Shown: positions 4,948 to 10,788 of the stretch, piece after piece
Layout of the letters: each line of letters opens with the position of its first letter
Position numbering within the stretch: position 1 is the first letter of the stretch
Source of the DNA: Lachnospiraceae bacterium UBA7050
GTDB lineage: Bacteria; Bacillota; Clostridia; Lachnospirales; Lachnospiraceae
Assembly (NCBI GenBank): GCA_002493905.1
Contig: DLAJ01000018.1
Coordinates: 1 to 10,788 of the forward strand
Reading direction: 5' to 3'
Length of the DNA: 10,788 bases
Translations under genes and position numbers: made by a program
The notes under the pieces: model-generated
What the model saw: the letters and a program-made list of their open reading frames with translations, nothing else
Database searches by the model: none
Told to the model about the DNA's origin: nothing

Positions 4948-5802
4948 ATGGTTGATCTGATTTTGTTCCCATCCAGTTTCTTTCGTATTACGAAGGTGGA
5001 CGAGGATTTACAGCAGGAATATGATGCAGTCATGGCCACGGGACTATTTGATGTAGCCTTATTTGGCTATGATAAATGGTTTAACGAAGGTAAGCTGACT
5101 GTAAAGAATGCGCCGGATGAGGAGCATCTGGCGGTTTATCGCGGGTGGATGATGAAGCCGGAACAATATAAACAGTTTTATGTACTTCTGCTCGATCAAA
5201 ATATCAGACTGGTGACTGAACCGGAACAGTACAGGATGATGCATATTTTCCCGAACGTTTATGAGAAAGTGAAGGATGATACTGCCAAGATGGAAATTTA
5301 TCCATTGCACAGTCAGATAGATGTCGCTCAGCTAAAGAAATCCTTTGAGCGTTTCATGGTGAAGGATTATGTGAAGTCCGTAAAGGGGACAGATTTTCCA
5401 AGGTATTTTGATGAGACTGTTACGCAGGAGGACTTTGATCGGTGGATGGAAGTTTTCTACAAATACCGCGGAGAACTTTTAACAGGCGGTATCTGTATGA
5501 AAGAGTTCCTTGACTTGAAACGTTACGGTGATAAGACGAATGAGTATCGCGTTTTTTACATCAATCATGAGATTGCGACCATCTGCAGGAACTCAGGCCA
5601 GGGAAATTATACGCCGGAGCCTCCGAGAGAACTGATTGGGAAATATGCGGGACTGGACAGCCCATACTATACTATTGATTATGCCGAGCTTGAAGATGGA
5701 ACATGGCGGATCGTTGAGACCGGTGACGGTCAAGTCTCTGGTCTGTCAGAAGGGCAGAATTATGAGCACTATTTCAGAGCTTTGCATCAATGCTTCAAGT
5801 AA
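4948..5802 (+). CDS. R2K-clade ATP-grasp protein (formerly DUF4343)
   Basis: A 284-residue protein of the R2K clade of ATP-grasp enzymes, related to eukaryotic CDC123. The lysine motif VKDYVKS lies at 138-144 (K139), followed by KEFLDL (185-190), the arginine-bearing EYRVF (199-203, R201), and the C-terminal metal/ATP motif WRIVETGDGQVSGL (253-266, with E257, D260 and Q262). The N-terminal half is a smaller domain that opens with the strand DLILFPS. ATP-grasp enzymes use ATP to activate a carboxylate and ligate it to an amine or thiol; R2K members have been proposed to modify proteins or peptides. No substrate peptide gene is obvious nearby. The ATG at 4948 is preceded by GGGGAA (4937-4942). 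A short ORF with its own strong ribosome-binding site starts 18 bases after the stop and may have formed an operon with it. Key residues appear intact. Confidence 0.8.
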   Translation: MVDLILFPSSFFRITKVDEDLQQEYDAVMATGLFDVALFGYDKWFNEGKLTVKNAPDEEHLAVYRGWMMKPEQYKQFYVLLLDQNIRLVTEPEQYRMMHIFPNVYEKVKDDTAKMEIYPLHSQIDVAQLKKSFERFMVKDYVKSVKGTDFPRYFDETVTQEDFDRWMEVFYKYRGELLTGGICMKEFLDLKRYGDKTNEYRVFYINHEIATICRNSGQGNYTPEPPRELIGKYAGLDSPYYTIDYAELEDGTWRIVETGDGQVSGLSEGQNYEHYFRALHQCFK

Positions 5803-5820
5803 AGCCAGAGAGGAACGCAC

Positions 5821-5949
5821 ATGATTAAATTCAGCGATGGGAACAAAGAAATCAATGAAAATGTAAAACAGCACCATTTATAAGGTAAATTCAATTTGCT
5901 CTATTTAGGATGCAACAAAGGTTTCATCGTAAATGTGGTGGTTGAATGA
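5821..5949 (+). pseudogene. Short ORF after the ATP-grasp gene, apparently interrupted
   Basis: An ATG at 5821 has a strong ribosome-binding site (GAGAGGA, 5808-5814) 18 bases after the ATP-grasp stop, as for a second gene of an operon. It reads 20 codons (MIKFSDGNKEINENVK...) to TAA 5881-5883. The same frame then continues with protein-like sequence (FNLLYLGCNKGFIVNVVVE) to a TGA at 5947-5949, and a further 14 codons to TAG 5992-5994. Either a 20-residue peptide is made or a gene has been broken by stop codons. The good start site supports a once-functional gene; the length is too short to identify it. Confidence 0.35.
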
Positions 5950-6009
5950 CCCGGCGGAAATGGTGCATCGTTCAAACTGAATGGGGTGGGATAGATAAGA
6001 GAGGGAAAT

Positions 6010-6390
6010 ATGTGGAAATCATGGGGAAGAGCAATCGCTCTATTTGCGGTCGCGTTTGTCTGCTGGTATGTTGAGATTGTGTTTGTGCCGCCGGGAATTT
6101 GGGCAAGTTTTTTGTGGCTTGCCGCCGTGACTGCGTCTATACTGTGTCTGTGCTTTTTGGTGATTGCCGTGATCAGACAGTTCAAACCGGAGATTTCCGG
6201 CTATCAGATCTTTGCATGGACGGACGCGCTGCTTGGCATAAGCGTGGCGGCATACGCCGTCTATGATATCCTGACGGATACCGGCTGGTTTGCGGGGATT
6301 TTGGGATATGTGCTGCTGATTTTCGTGGTTCCGGTGATCGTTTTGCTGCTGGTCATTGACTTTGTTCTATATAAGAGAAGAAAAAAATAA
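6010..6390 (+). CDS. Small four-helix integral membrane protein
   Basis: A 126-residue, very hydrophobic protein with about four transmembrane segments, near residues 5-26, 31-55, 67-88 and 95-121. It has a short polar loop (RQFKPEISG, 56-64) and a basic C-terminal tail (YKRRKK) that should remain in the cytoplasm. There is no signal-peptide cleavage site and no catalytic motif. GAGAGGG (5999-6005) precedes the ATG at 6010. A strong terminator follows 10 bases after the stop, so this gene ends its transcript. The other frames over this stretch lack a comparable pattern. I do not recognise the family; it resembles the many uncharacterised small membrane proteins of Clostridia. Confidence 0.75.
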   Translation: MWKSWGRAIALFAVAFVCWYVEIVFVPPGIWASFLWLAAVTASILCLCFLVIAVIRQFKPEISGYQIFAWTDALLGISVAAYAVYDILTDTGWFAGILGYVLLIFVVPVIVLLLVIDFVLYKRRKK

Positions 6391-6399
6391 ACAATGCAG

Positions 6400-6444
6400 G
6401 GCGCGGCTTGCGGGTTCCCATCCGCATGACCGCGCCGTTTTTTT
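6400..6444 (+). terminator. Rho-independent terminator of the membrane-protein gene
   Basis: GGCGCGG (6400-6406) pairs perfectly with CCGCGCC (6430-6436). An inner stem TGCGG (6409-6413) with CCGCA (6422-6426) extends the hairpin, and seven T residues follow at 6438-6444. This is a strong, complete terminator 10 bases past the stop at 6390. Confidence 0.92.
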
Positions 6445-6451
6445 GGAAATA

Positions 6452-6553
6452 ATGCAAAAAATGAATGGGGAGGATATAGACGCAGTATTTAGCCGAATCA
6501 TGCCCGCCGATTGCGGAAAAGTACCGCAGATTCGGGTATGCAACGGAAAGTAG
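6452..6553 (+). CDS. Possible 33-residue ORF or coding remnant
   Basis: Just past the terminator, an ATG at 6452 opens 33 codons (MQKMNGEDIDAVFSRIM, ending RVCNGK) to TAG 6551-6553. The sequence looks protein-like, but no good ribosome-binding site precedes it, and the same frame upstream runs through the terminator. It may be the tail of a lost gene. No family is recognised. Confidence 0.22.
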   Translation: MQKMNGEDIDAVFSRIMPADCGKVPQIRVCNGK

Positions 6554-6579
6554 CATAAAAAAAGTAAATGTATACAACT

Positions 6580-6624
6580 GTTGGTGGCGCAACGAAAGCT
6601 TTTTCGTTATGGTTGTCACATAAC
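6580..6624. promoter_or_regulatory. Overlapping hairpins ahead of the ABC operon
   Basis: AACGAAA (6591-6597) pairs with TTTCGTT (6602-6608) around a 4-base loop, and GTTATG (6606-6611) pairs with CATAAC (6619-6624) around a 7-base loop. The two stems share 6606-6608, so full formation of one partly excludes the other. They end 21 bases before the ATPase start. GTTGGTGGCGC at 6580-6590 is also found before the XRE gene at 2939. This fits an operator or leader switch, but no promoter was identified and the role is inference. Confidence 0.4.
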
Positions 6625-6645
6625 AAAAAGAAAGGCGGTTGCATT

Positions 6646-7407
6646 ATGGACAGACAGACAGTCATATCGGCAAAGCATTTGAAAAAAGCTTTTGGCAAAG
6701 GCGAAAGTATGCAGGTTATTTATTCAGACCTGAATATTGATATCTACAAGGGGGATTTTACGGTTATCATGGGCTCATCGGGGGCAGGAAAGTCCACCCT
6801 GATGTATTCCCTTTCAGGGATGGATAAGCCGGACGGCGGGGAGATTCATTTTGACGGAACGGACATCACGAAGCTGAATAATGACAAATTAGCCGTGTTC
6901 CGGCGCAAGCAGTGTGGATTCGTATTCCAGCAGATTTATCTGATTGAGAAGATGAACCTTATGGATAATGTCATTGCAGCAGGGGTACTGACAAGCAAAG
7001 ACAAGGAGGATATCAAAAAACGTGCAAAGGAGCTGTTTTCTTTGGTGAATATTCCTGAACACACGTGGAAAAAAACATCTTCCCAGATTTCAGGAGGAGA
7101 AGCGCAAAGGGCAGGCATTGTCAGGGCAGTGATCAACAGTCCTAACGTACTTTTTGCAGATGAACCGACAGGTGCGTTAAATTCAGCAAATTCAGGGGCA
7201 GTCCTTGATGTTTTTACTTCTCTTCACAAGAAAGGGCAGAGCATCGTCATGGTTACGCACGACAAAAAATCGGCTCTGCGGGGAAATCGTATCATTTATA
7301 TTAAAGACGGAAAAATTTTCGGCGAGTGCGATTTGGGAAAATTCGAGCAGGACAGTACCGAAAGAACTGAAAAACTTGATAAATTTATGAAAGAAATGGG
7401 GTGGTAA
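6646..7407 (+). CDS. ABC transporter ATP-binding protein (MacB/BceA type)
   Basis: A 253-residue nucleotide-binding subunit with every hallmark in order: Walker A GSSGAGKST (43-51), Q-loop FVFQQ (92-96), signature SQISGGEAQR (146-155), Walker B VLFADEPTGALN (168-179, catalytic E173) and H-loop VTHD (203-206). The ADEPTGALN wording and the Q-loop are typical of the MacB/LolD/BceA group that powers FtsX-type permeases, which export or remove peptides and lipids at the membrane surface rather than import solutes. The ATG at 6646 is chosen over an open upstream extension to 6568 because AAAGGCGG (6631-6638) lies 7 bases before it and the protein then begins where the family does. The stop is two bases before the permease start, so the two are coupled in one operon. 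Confidence 0.95.
   Translation: MDRQTVISAKHLKKAFGKGESMQVIYSDLNIDIYKGDFTVIMGSSGAGKSTLMYSLSGMDKPDGGEIHFDGTDITKLNNDKLAVFRRKQCGFVFQQIYLIEKMNLMDNVIAAGVLTSKDKEDIKKRAKELFSLVNIPEHTWKKTSSQISGGEAQRAGIVRAVINSPNVLFADEPTGALNSANSGAVLDVFTSLHKKGQSIVMVTHDKKSALRGNRIIYIKDGKIFGECDLGKFEQDSTERTEKLDKFMKEMGW
7398..7404 (+). promoter_or_regulatory. Ribosome-binding site fixing a TTG start
   Basis: GGGGTGG lies at 7398-7404, inside the last codons of the ATPase gene and 5 bases before TTG 7410. A GTG at 7401 in the same frame overlaps this site and has no ribosome-binding site of its own, so TTG 7410 is preferred. It gives an N terminus MKKISTLTLHNLKK, usual for this permease type. Confidence 0.55.
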
Positions 7408-7409
7408 TA

Positions 7410-9644
7410 TTGAAGAAAATATCCACGCTGACGCTGCATAATTTGAAGAAAGCAAAGGGACAATACATATCCTTTGGGGTATTTATCTGCCTGACCGCAT
7501 TTATTATCAATATTGCCCTTGTGCTTGCTTTTCAGACATTCAACGCCTATGATAGTCTGTTTGATGAGCTTGACACTGCGGATATCAATTTTATCATTCC
7601 ACAGATTCAGGATCATCAGGAGTTACTTGCAGAGGTGGAAGAAATTGACGGGGTATTATTTGTCGAAAAGCATGGAGGGGTATTTACTCCGGTAACTGTC
7701 CGTGAGTTTGCAAATTCCGATTTTGACATGAATACTGTTTTTTACAATATGGATGAGGAAAGAACGCTGAATCTGCTTGATGTTACGGATGATTCCGGGA
7801 AGGGGGACAGTTCTGTTTATATTCCCATGTATATGAAGGAATTAGGCGGTTTTGCAGAAGGAGGCAGGATTACTTACTCTATAGACGGCAGGGAGCACAC
7901 TTATGATATTAGCGGAACCGTATTGGAGATGCAGTATGGAAATTATGGTACCGGGCTGATTGGCGGATATTTTCCCCAAGCTGTCTATGAGGAATTTGCG
8001 CATGAATATCGTGATCATGTCATTGCAGAATACTCCTTGAAAGTAACAGGCACCGCTGATTTGAGTGAAATGAAAAATACCATATCTGAAATGTTAAGAG
8101 AGAAAGGGATTGCGATATTGAGTATCAATGACAGGGATACCGCAAAACAGACCAGAACAATGGTCTGTACTCTGCTTATCGTTATATTTTTGGCGCTTGC
8201 TGCAATGATACTGGTAGTGAGTATTTTCCTCAGTAACTTCCGGATACGAAGCGCAATTGAAGGCGAACTGGCACAGATGGGGGTATTAAAAGCGATTGGT
8301 TATACAAGCCATATGATCATTGCTTCAACAGTGATGCCCTACGTGCTTGTAGGCATTACTGCTGCAGTGATCGGAATCGCCTTATCCTATGCGGTCCTGC
8401 CTTTCGTAGCAGGCATTTTGGCAATTCAGTCAGGGTTTTCCTATACGCCTGATTTTGATATGATGGCGATGCTTCTTGTAATATTGGTACTAACGTTCGT
8501 AATATTGCTTTTTTCCTATATTTCAGCAAGGAAAATACATCGGTTGGAGCCGATCAATGCCATAAGAGGGATCACCGGAGAGGAATCGGCTGGGCAGAAC
8601 ATCTTATTATTTGCCGTCGCAGCCGGTATCATGGTGCTGCTGTCTTTCGCAGGGACGCTCCTATACAATGTAAGTGTCAAGCCGGATAATTTTATGAATA
8701 CACTTTCAGAGGAATTACCCTCCGTTATTTTTACGGCAGAGGATGAAAAAATGACGGAGCTTAAGGAACTTCTTGAAGACGACAGTCGTGTAAGGCTTGT
8801 TTTGGAATATGCTTCTGCACCTGTTAGTTATGAAGACGGGAGCCTTACCGCTTTTGTGTGTGAAGATTTTTCAAAAGTAACAAATGATATCTGTTATGAA
8901 GGCCGCAGCCCTGTGAAAAAGAATGAAATTGCAGTAGGAAATGCAATTGCGGACAATTATCCGATCGGCAGTCAAATAGAGCTGACAGTTGGCTCTAAAA
9001 CGGCAGATTATATTGTAACCGGCTATATTCAAAGCGTGAATCATGCAGGAGCGGTATGCCAGCTGACAAGGGAAGGATACGAAAAAATCGGCGAAACAAT
9101 GAATTCCGTCAATGTTTACTTACATGATAAAAATGCCGATATGTTTATAAATGAGTATGAAGAAAACCATGATGCGATCATTCAATCATCGGTAAATTTT
9201 GAACAGATGAGTGAAAATGGCAGAATGATGTATACGGGGATTGTTTCTGTGATTGTGATCATCCTGTTTGTGATTTCCGTTCTGATGGTTCTGCTTGTGA
9301 TGTATGTAATTATCAATTCCATGATAAGCAGGCGCAGACAGGAATTTGGCATATGCAAAGCGATTGGATACACAAACAGGCAGCTTACGGTTAAGACAGC
9401 GCTCGGTTTTGTCCCTGTTGTGGCTGCAGCGTCAATCATTTCGGCAATAGCCGGTTTGTGGTATCTTCCCGCGATTAACAAAATCATTTTTTCATTGATC
9501 GGGGCTGTAAAAAATCATTTTCAAATATCTGTTTTGATATTGATCGTATTTGCCATACTGTTCACTGCCGTGTCATTTGTAATCAGCGTACTACTTTCTG
9601 CACCAATTAAAAAAATCACCGCATATTCGCTTTTAAGGGAATAA
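7410..9644 (+). CDS. FtsX-like ABC transporter permease
   Basis: A 744-residue permease with two FtsX-like halves. Positions are for this start. A first transmembrane helix (about 19-41) is followed by an extracellular domain of some 200 residues. Three helices of the first FtsX domain (about 252-372) contain LAQMGVLKAIGYT, and a further helix lies at about 398-419. A second extracellular domain (about 425-600) follows, then three more helices (about 607-732) with the matching RRQEFGICKAIGYTNRQL. The repeated KAIGYT motif in the cytoplasmic elbow is the contact with the ATPase. This two-domain layout with about eight helices is like MacB/LolCE-relative (DUF214-type) permeases, not the ten-helix BceB. 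It partners the ATPase encoded just upstream. Likely work is export, extraction or sensing of a peptide or lipid at the cell surface; the substrate is unknown. The intact frame suggests a working transporter. Confidence 0.93.
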   Translation: MKKISTLTLHNLKKAKGQYISFGVFICLTAFIINIALVLAFQTFNAYDSLFDELDTADINFIIPQIQDHQELLAEVEEIDGVLFVEKHGGVFTPVTVREFANSDFDMNTVFYNMDEERTLNLLDVTDDSGKGDSSVYIPMYMKELGGFAEGGRITYSIDGREHTYDISGTVLEMQYGNYGTGLIGGYFPQAVYEEFAHEYRDHVIAEYSLKVTGTADLSEMKNTISEMLREKGIAILSINDRDTAKQTRTMVCTLLIVIFLALAAMILVVSIFLSNFRIRSAIEGELAQMGVLKAIGYTSHMIIASTVMPYVLVGITAAVIGIALSYAVLPFVAGILAIQSGFSYTPDFDMMAMLLVILVLTFVILLFSYISARKIHRLEPINAIRGITGEESAGQNILLFAVAAGIMVLLSFAGTLLYNVSVKPDNFMNTLSEELPSVIFTAEDEKMTELKELLEDDSRVRLVLEYASAPVSYEDGSLTAFVCEDFSKVTNDICYEGRSPVKKNEIAVGNAIADNYPIGSQIELTVGSKTADYIVTGYIQSVNHAGAVCQLTREGYEKIGETMNSVNVYLHDKNADMFINEYEENHDAIIQSSVNFEQMSENGRMMYTGIVSVIVIILFVISVLMVLLVMYVIINSMISRRRQEFGICKAIGYTNRQLTVKTALGFVPVVAAASIISAIAGLWYLPAINKIIFSLIGAVKNHFQISVLILIVFAILFTAVSFVISVLLSAPIKKITAYSLLRE

Positions 9645-9659
9645 TGGAGGAGAACAGCT

Positions 9660-10535
9660 ATGAATTTTTCTGACAAATTAAAGGAAATAAGAAAAAAAGA
9701 AGGAATCTCACAGGAGCAGCTTGCCGAAAAAATCGGTGTTACAAGGCAGGCCATCACGAAGTGGGAAACGGGAAAAGGGTTGCCGGACGTTGAAAATATG
9801 GTAATCATAGCAGAGATTTTTAAGACAACCATAGATGAGCTGCTGAAGGATTCCATCGCAAAAGCAGATCCGGAAGCAGTTGTGTATACCAGTGAAACCG
9901 TTTATGACATTGACTGTGAAAAACATTTTGATGTCAATATCGGCAGTGCGGCTGTTATCATGCTGTCATCAGGCGATGATGAGAAGCTGCATGTGAAGCT
10001 GTCTTCTGAAACCCTTGAGAATTTAGATTCCATGTTTAAGATCAAACTGGATGACAGGAAAAACAAGCTGGATGTCATTTGTGTTAATAAAAATAAGCTG
10101 AGCCGCTATGAAGCCGAGGAGTCGCTGACCGTTGAGATCACGCTTCCGAATAAATATTCTGACATCTGTGAGATCGCAGCCAGTGTGAAGCTTCTTGCAA
10201 TCAGTCATCTTCACTTAAACCGCTTAGAATATGACGGCGATGCAGAGCAGGTTCTGATTTCGGACAGCAGTGGAAGTCTGGAATTAACGGCAAAGACAGA
10301 TTATGAAATTACCGTTGATCAGATTACGGGAAGATTGGACATTAACCAGTGGAGGGCAAAAGCGATCATTCATATCCCGGAAGAAAAAATGGTAAATGTA
10401 ATAAATAAAGGCAGAAAATGTAAGGTTTATTATGCAAAAGAAGGAAAAGCGGCAGAGTGTAAAGATGCTGCCGACAGTGAAAATGAAATCAGCATTTCGG
10501 GAATATGTTCAGAGCTGGTTATAGATTTGATTTGA
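9660..10535 (+). CDS. XRE-family regulator with C-terminal beta-rich domain
   Basis: A 291-residue protein with an N-terminal XRE helix-turn-helix (about 5-63; SQEQLAEKIGV, recognition helix TRQAITKWETG). The long C-terminal part (about 75-291) is beta-strand rich, with the alternating hydrophobic pattern of repeat-like sheets (for example SSGSLELTAKTDYEITVDQ). This resembles the DUF4097-type beta-solenoid domain often fused to XRE domains, though the assignment is tentative. There is no transmembrane helix, so it should be cytoplasmic. GGAGGAG (9648-9654) precedes the ATG at 9660, 15 bases after the permease stop, so it is the third gene of the ABC operon. A strong hairpin terminator follows. 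The likely role is to control the operon in response to transporter activity or a ligand; the absence of a two-component system supports this. Targets and ligand are inferred, not shown. Confidence 0.85.
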   Translation: MNFSDKLKEIRKKEGISQEQLAEKIGVTRQAITKWETGKGLPDVENMVIIAEIFKTTIDELLKDSIAKADPEAVVYTSETVYDIDCEKHFDVNIGSAAVIMLSSGDDEKLHVKLSSETLENLDSMFKIKLDDRKNKLDVICVNKNKLSRYEAEESLTVEITLPNKYSDICEIAASVKLLAISHLHLNRLEYDGDAEQVLISDSSGSLELTAKTDYEITVDQITGRLDINQWRAKAIIHIPEEKMVNVINKGRKCKVYYAKEGKAAECKDAADSENEISISGICSELVIDLI

Positions 10536-10608
10536 TCTGACCAGTGAGCAGTTCGTTGAAGAAAACCGGACGATGAGAATAATTCGGAGCAATTACGATC
10601 TATATTTT

Positions 10609-10651
10609 ACCACCGCTGCAAGCGCCGTGCCGCAGCGGTGGTTATTTATAT
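10609..10651 (+). terminator. Terminator of the ABC operon
   Basis: ACCACCGCTGC (10609-10619) pairs perfectly over 11 bp with GCAGCGGTGGT (10632-10642) around a 12-base loop, followed by a T-rich but interrupted tract (TTATTTATAT). The stem is long and GC-rich. The tract is less pure than at 6438, so termination may be partial, but no other function fits as well. It lies 73 bases after the regulator's stop. Confidence 0.8.
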
Positions 10652-10766
10652 CCACTGATCGTTCATCTCGTCCGGCAGCACGTCAGACTGCCGCCGCAGG
10701 GGATTTTCACGGCGGGCTGATTTTCAGAAACCACTGCTACAGAGCAGAAAGAACGAGGTATCAGAA

Positions 10767-10788
10767 ATGATTGAGAACAAAAATGATT
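10767..10788 (+). CDS. Start of a further gene (cut by window edge)
   Basis: An ATG at 10767 is preceded by GAGG (10755-10758) and reads MIENKND up to the end of the window. It lies about 115 bases past the terminator, so it would be a separate transcript. Only seven codons are visible; the product cannot be named. Confidence 0.35.

Noticed and set aside
6511..6576. TTGCGG, TATGCA and TATACA as promoter boxes for the ABC operon.
   Set aside because: No pair has both good matches and 16-18 base spacing, so no promoter was called.

Overview
The window reads as a chromosomal accessory region of a low-to-moderate GC Firmicute, most likely a gut-type Clostridia/Lachnospiraceae relative. This rests on strong purine-rich Shine-Dalgarno sequences (AGGAG, GGAGG), GTG and TTG starts, compact XRE regulators beside ABC-FtsX transporters, and the protein families present. 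No rRNA, CRISPR array, transposase or functional tRNA was seen. The organism assignment is inference, not a match to a named genome.

Layout: all convincing genes are on the + strand. (1) 1-1237: the tail of an unknown ORF overlaps by ATGA the start of a HipA/CtkA-like kinase. (2) 1238-1704: no full-size gene; very short ORFs, a frame-broken small gene and a perfect 15-bp inverted repeat. (3) 1671-2661: two unrelated GNAT acetyltransferases. (4) 2662-3688: an intergenic stretch with paired GCAAC/GTTGC inverted repeats, then a membrane-anchored XRE regulator whose juxtamembrane linker is built of 15-bp tandem repeats. (5) 3810-4655: a tocopherol-cyclase-like protein, followed by a structured, remnant-bearing spacer. 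(6) 4948-5949: an R2K-clade (formerly DUF4343) ATP-grasp protein followed by a short, probably broken ORF. (7) 6010-6444: a four-helix membrane protein ending in a textbook terminator. (8) 6646-10650: an intact three-gene operon: MacB/BceA-type ATPase, FtsX-type permease, and an XRE regulator with a C-terminal beta-rich domain, ending in a second terminator. A new gene probably begins at 10767.

How the genes work together: the only clear multi-gene unit is the ABC operon. The ATPase and permease should form an efflux or cell-envelope-sensing transporter, and the co-transcribed XRE protein is the likely cytoplasmic controller in place of a two-component system. The overlapping hairpins just upstream (6591-6624) are candidate control sites. 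The HipA-like kinase is probably translationally coupled to an upstream partner outside the window. The other genes look like independent additions, with short coding remnants between them, as expected of a plastic region shaped by repeated gain and decay.

No convincing sigma-70 promoter (good -35 and -10 at proper spacing) could be called by eye, so regulatory assignments rest on inverted repeats and gene order. The least ordinary items are the membrane-anchored XRE regulator, the tocopherol-cyclase-like protein in a presumed anaerobe, the R2K ATP-grasp protein, the HipA-like kinase with its overlapping upstream ORF, and the 15-bp inverted repeat inside a small ORF.
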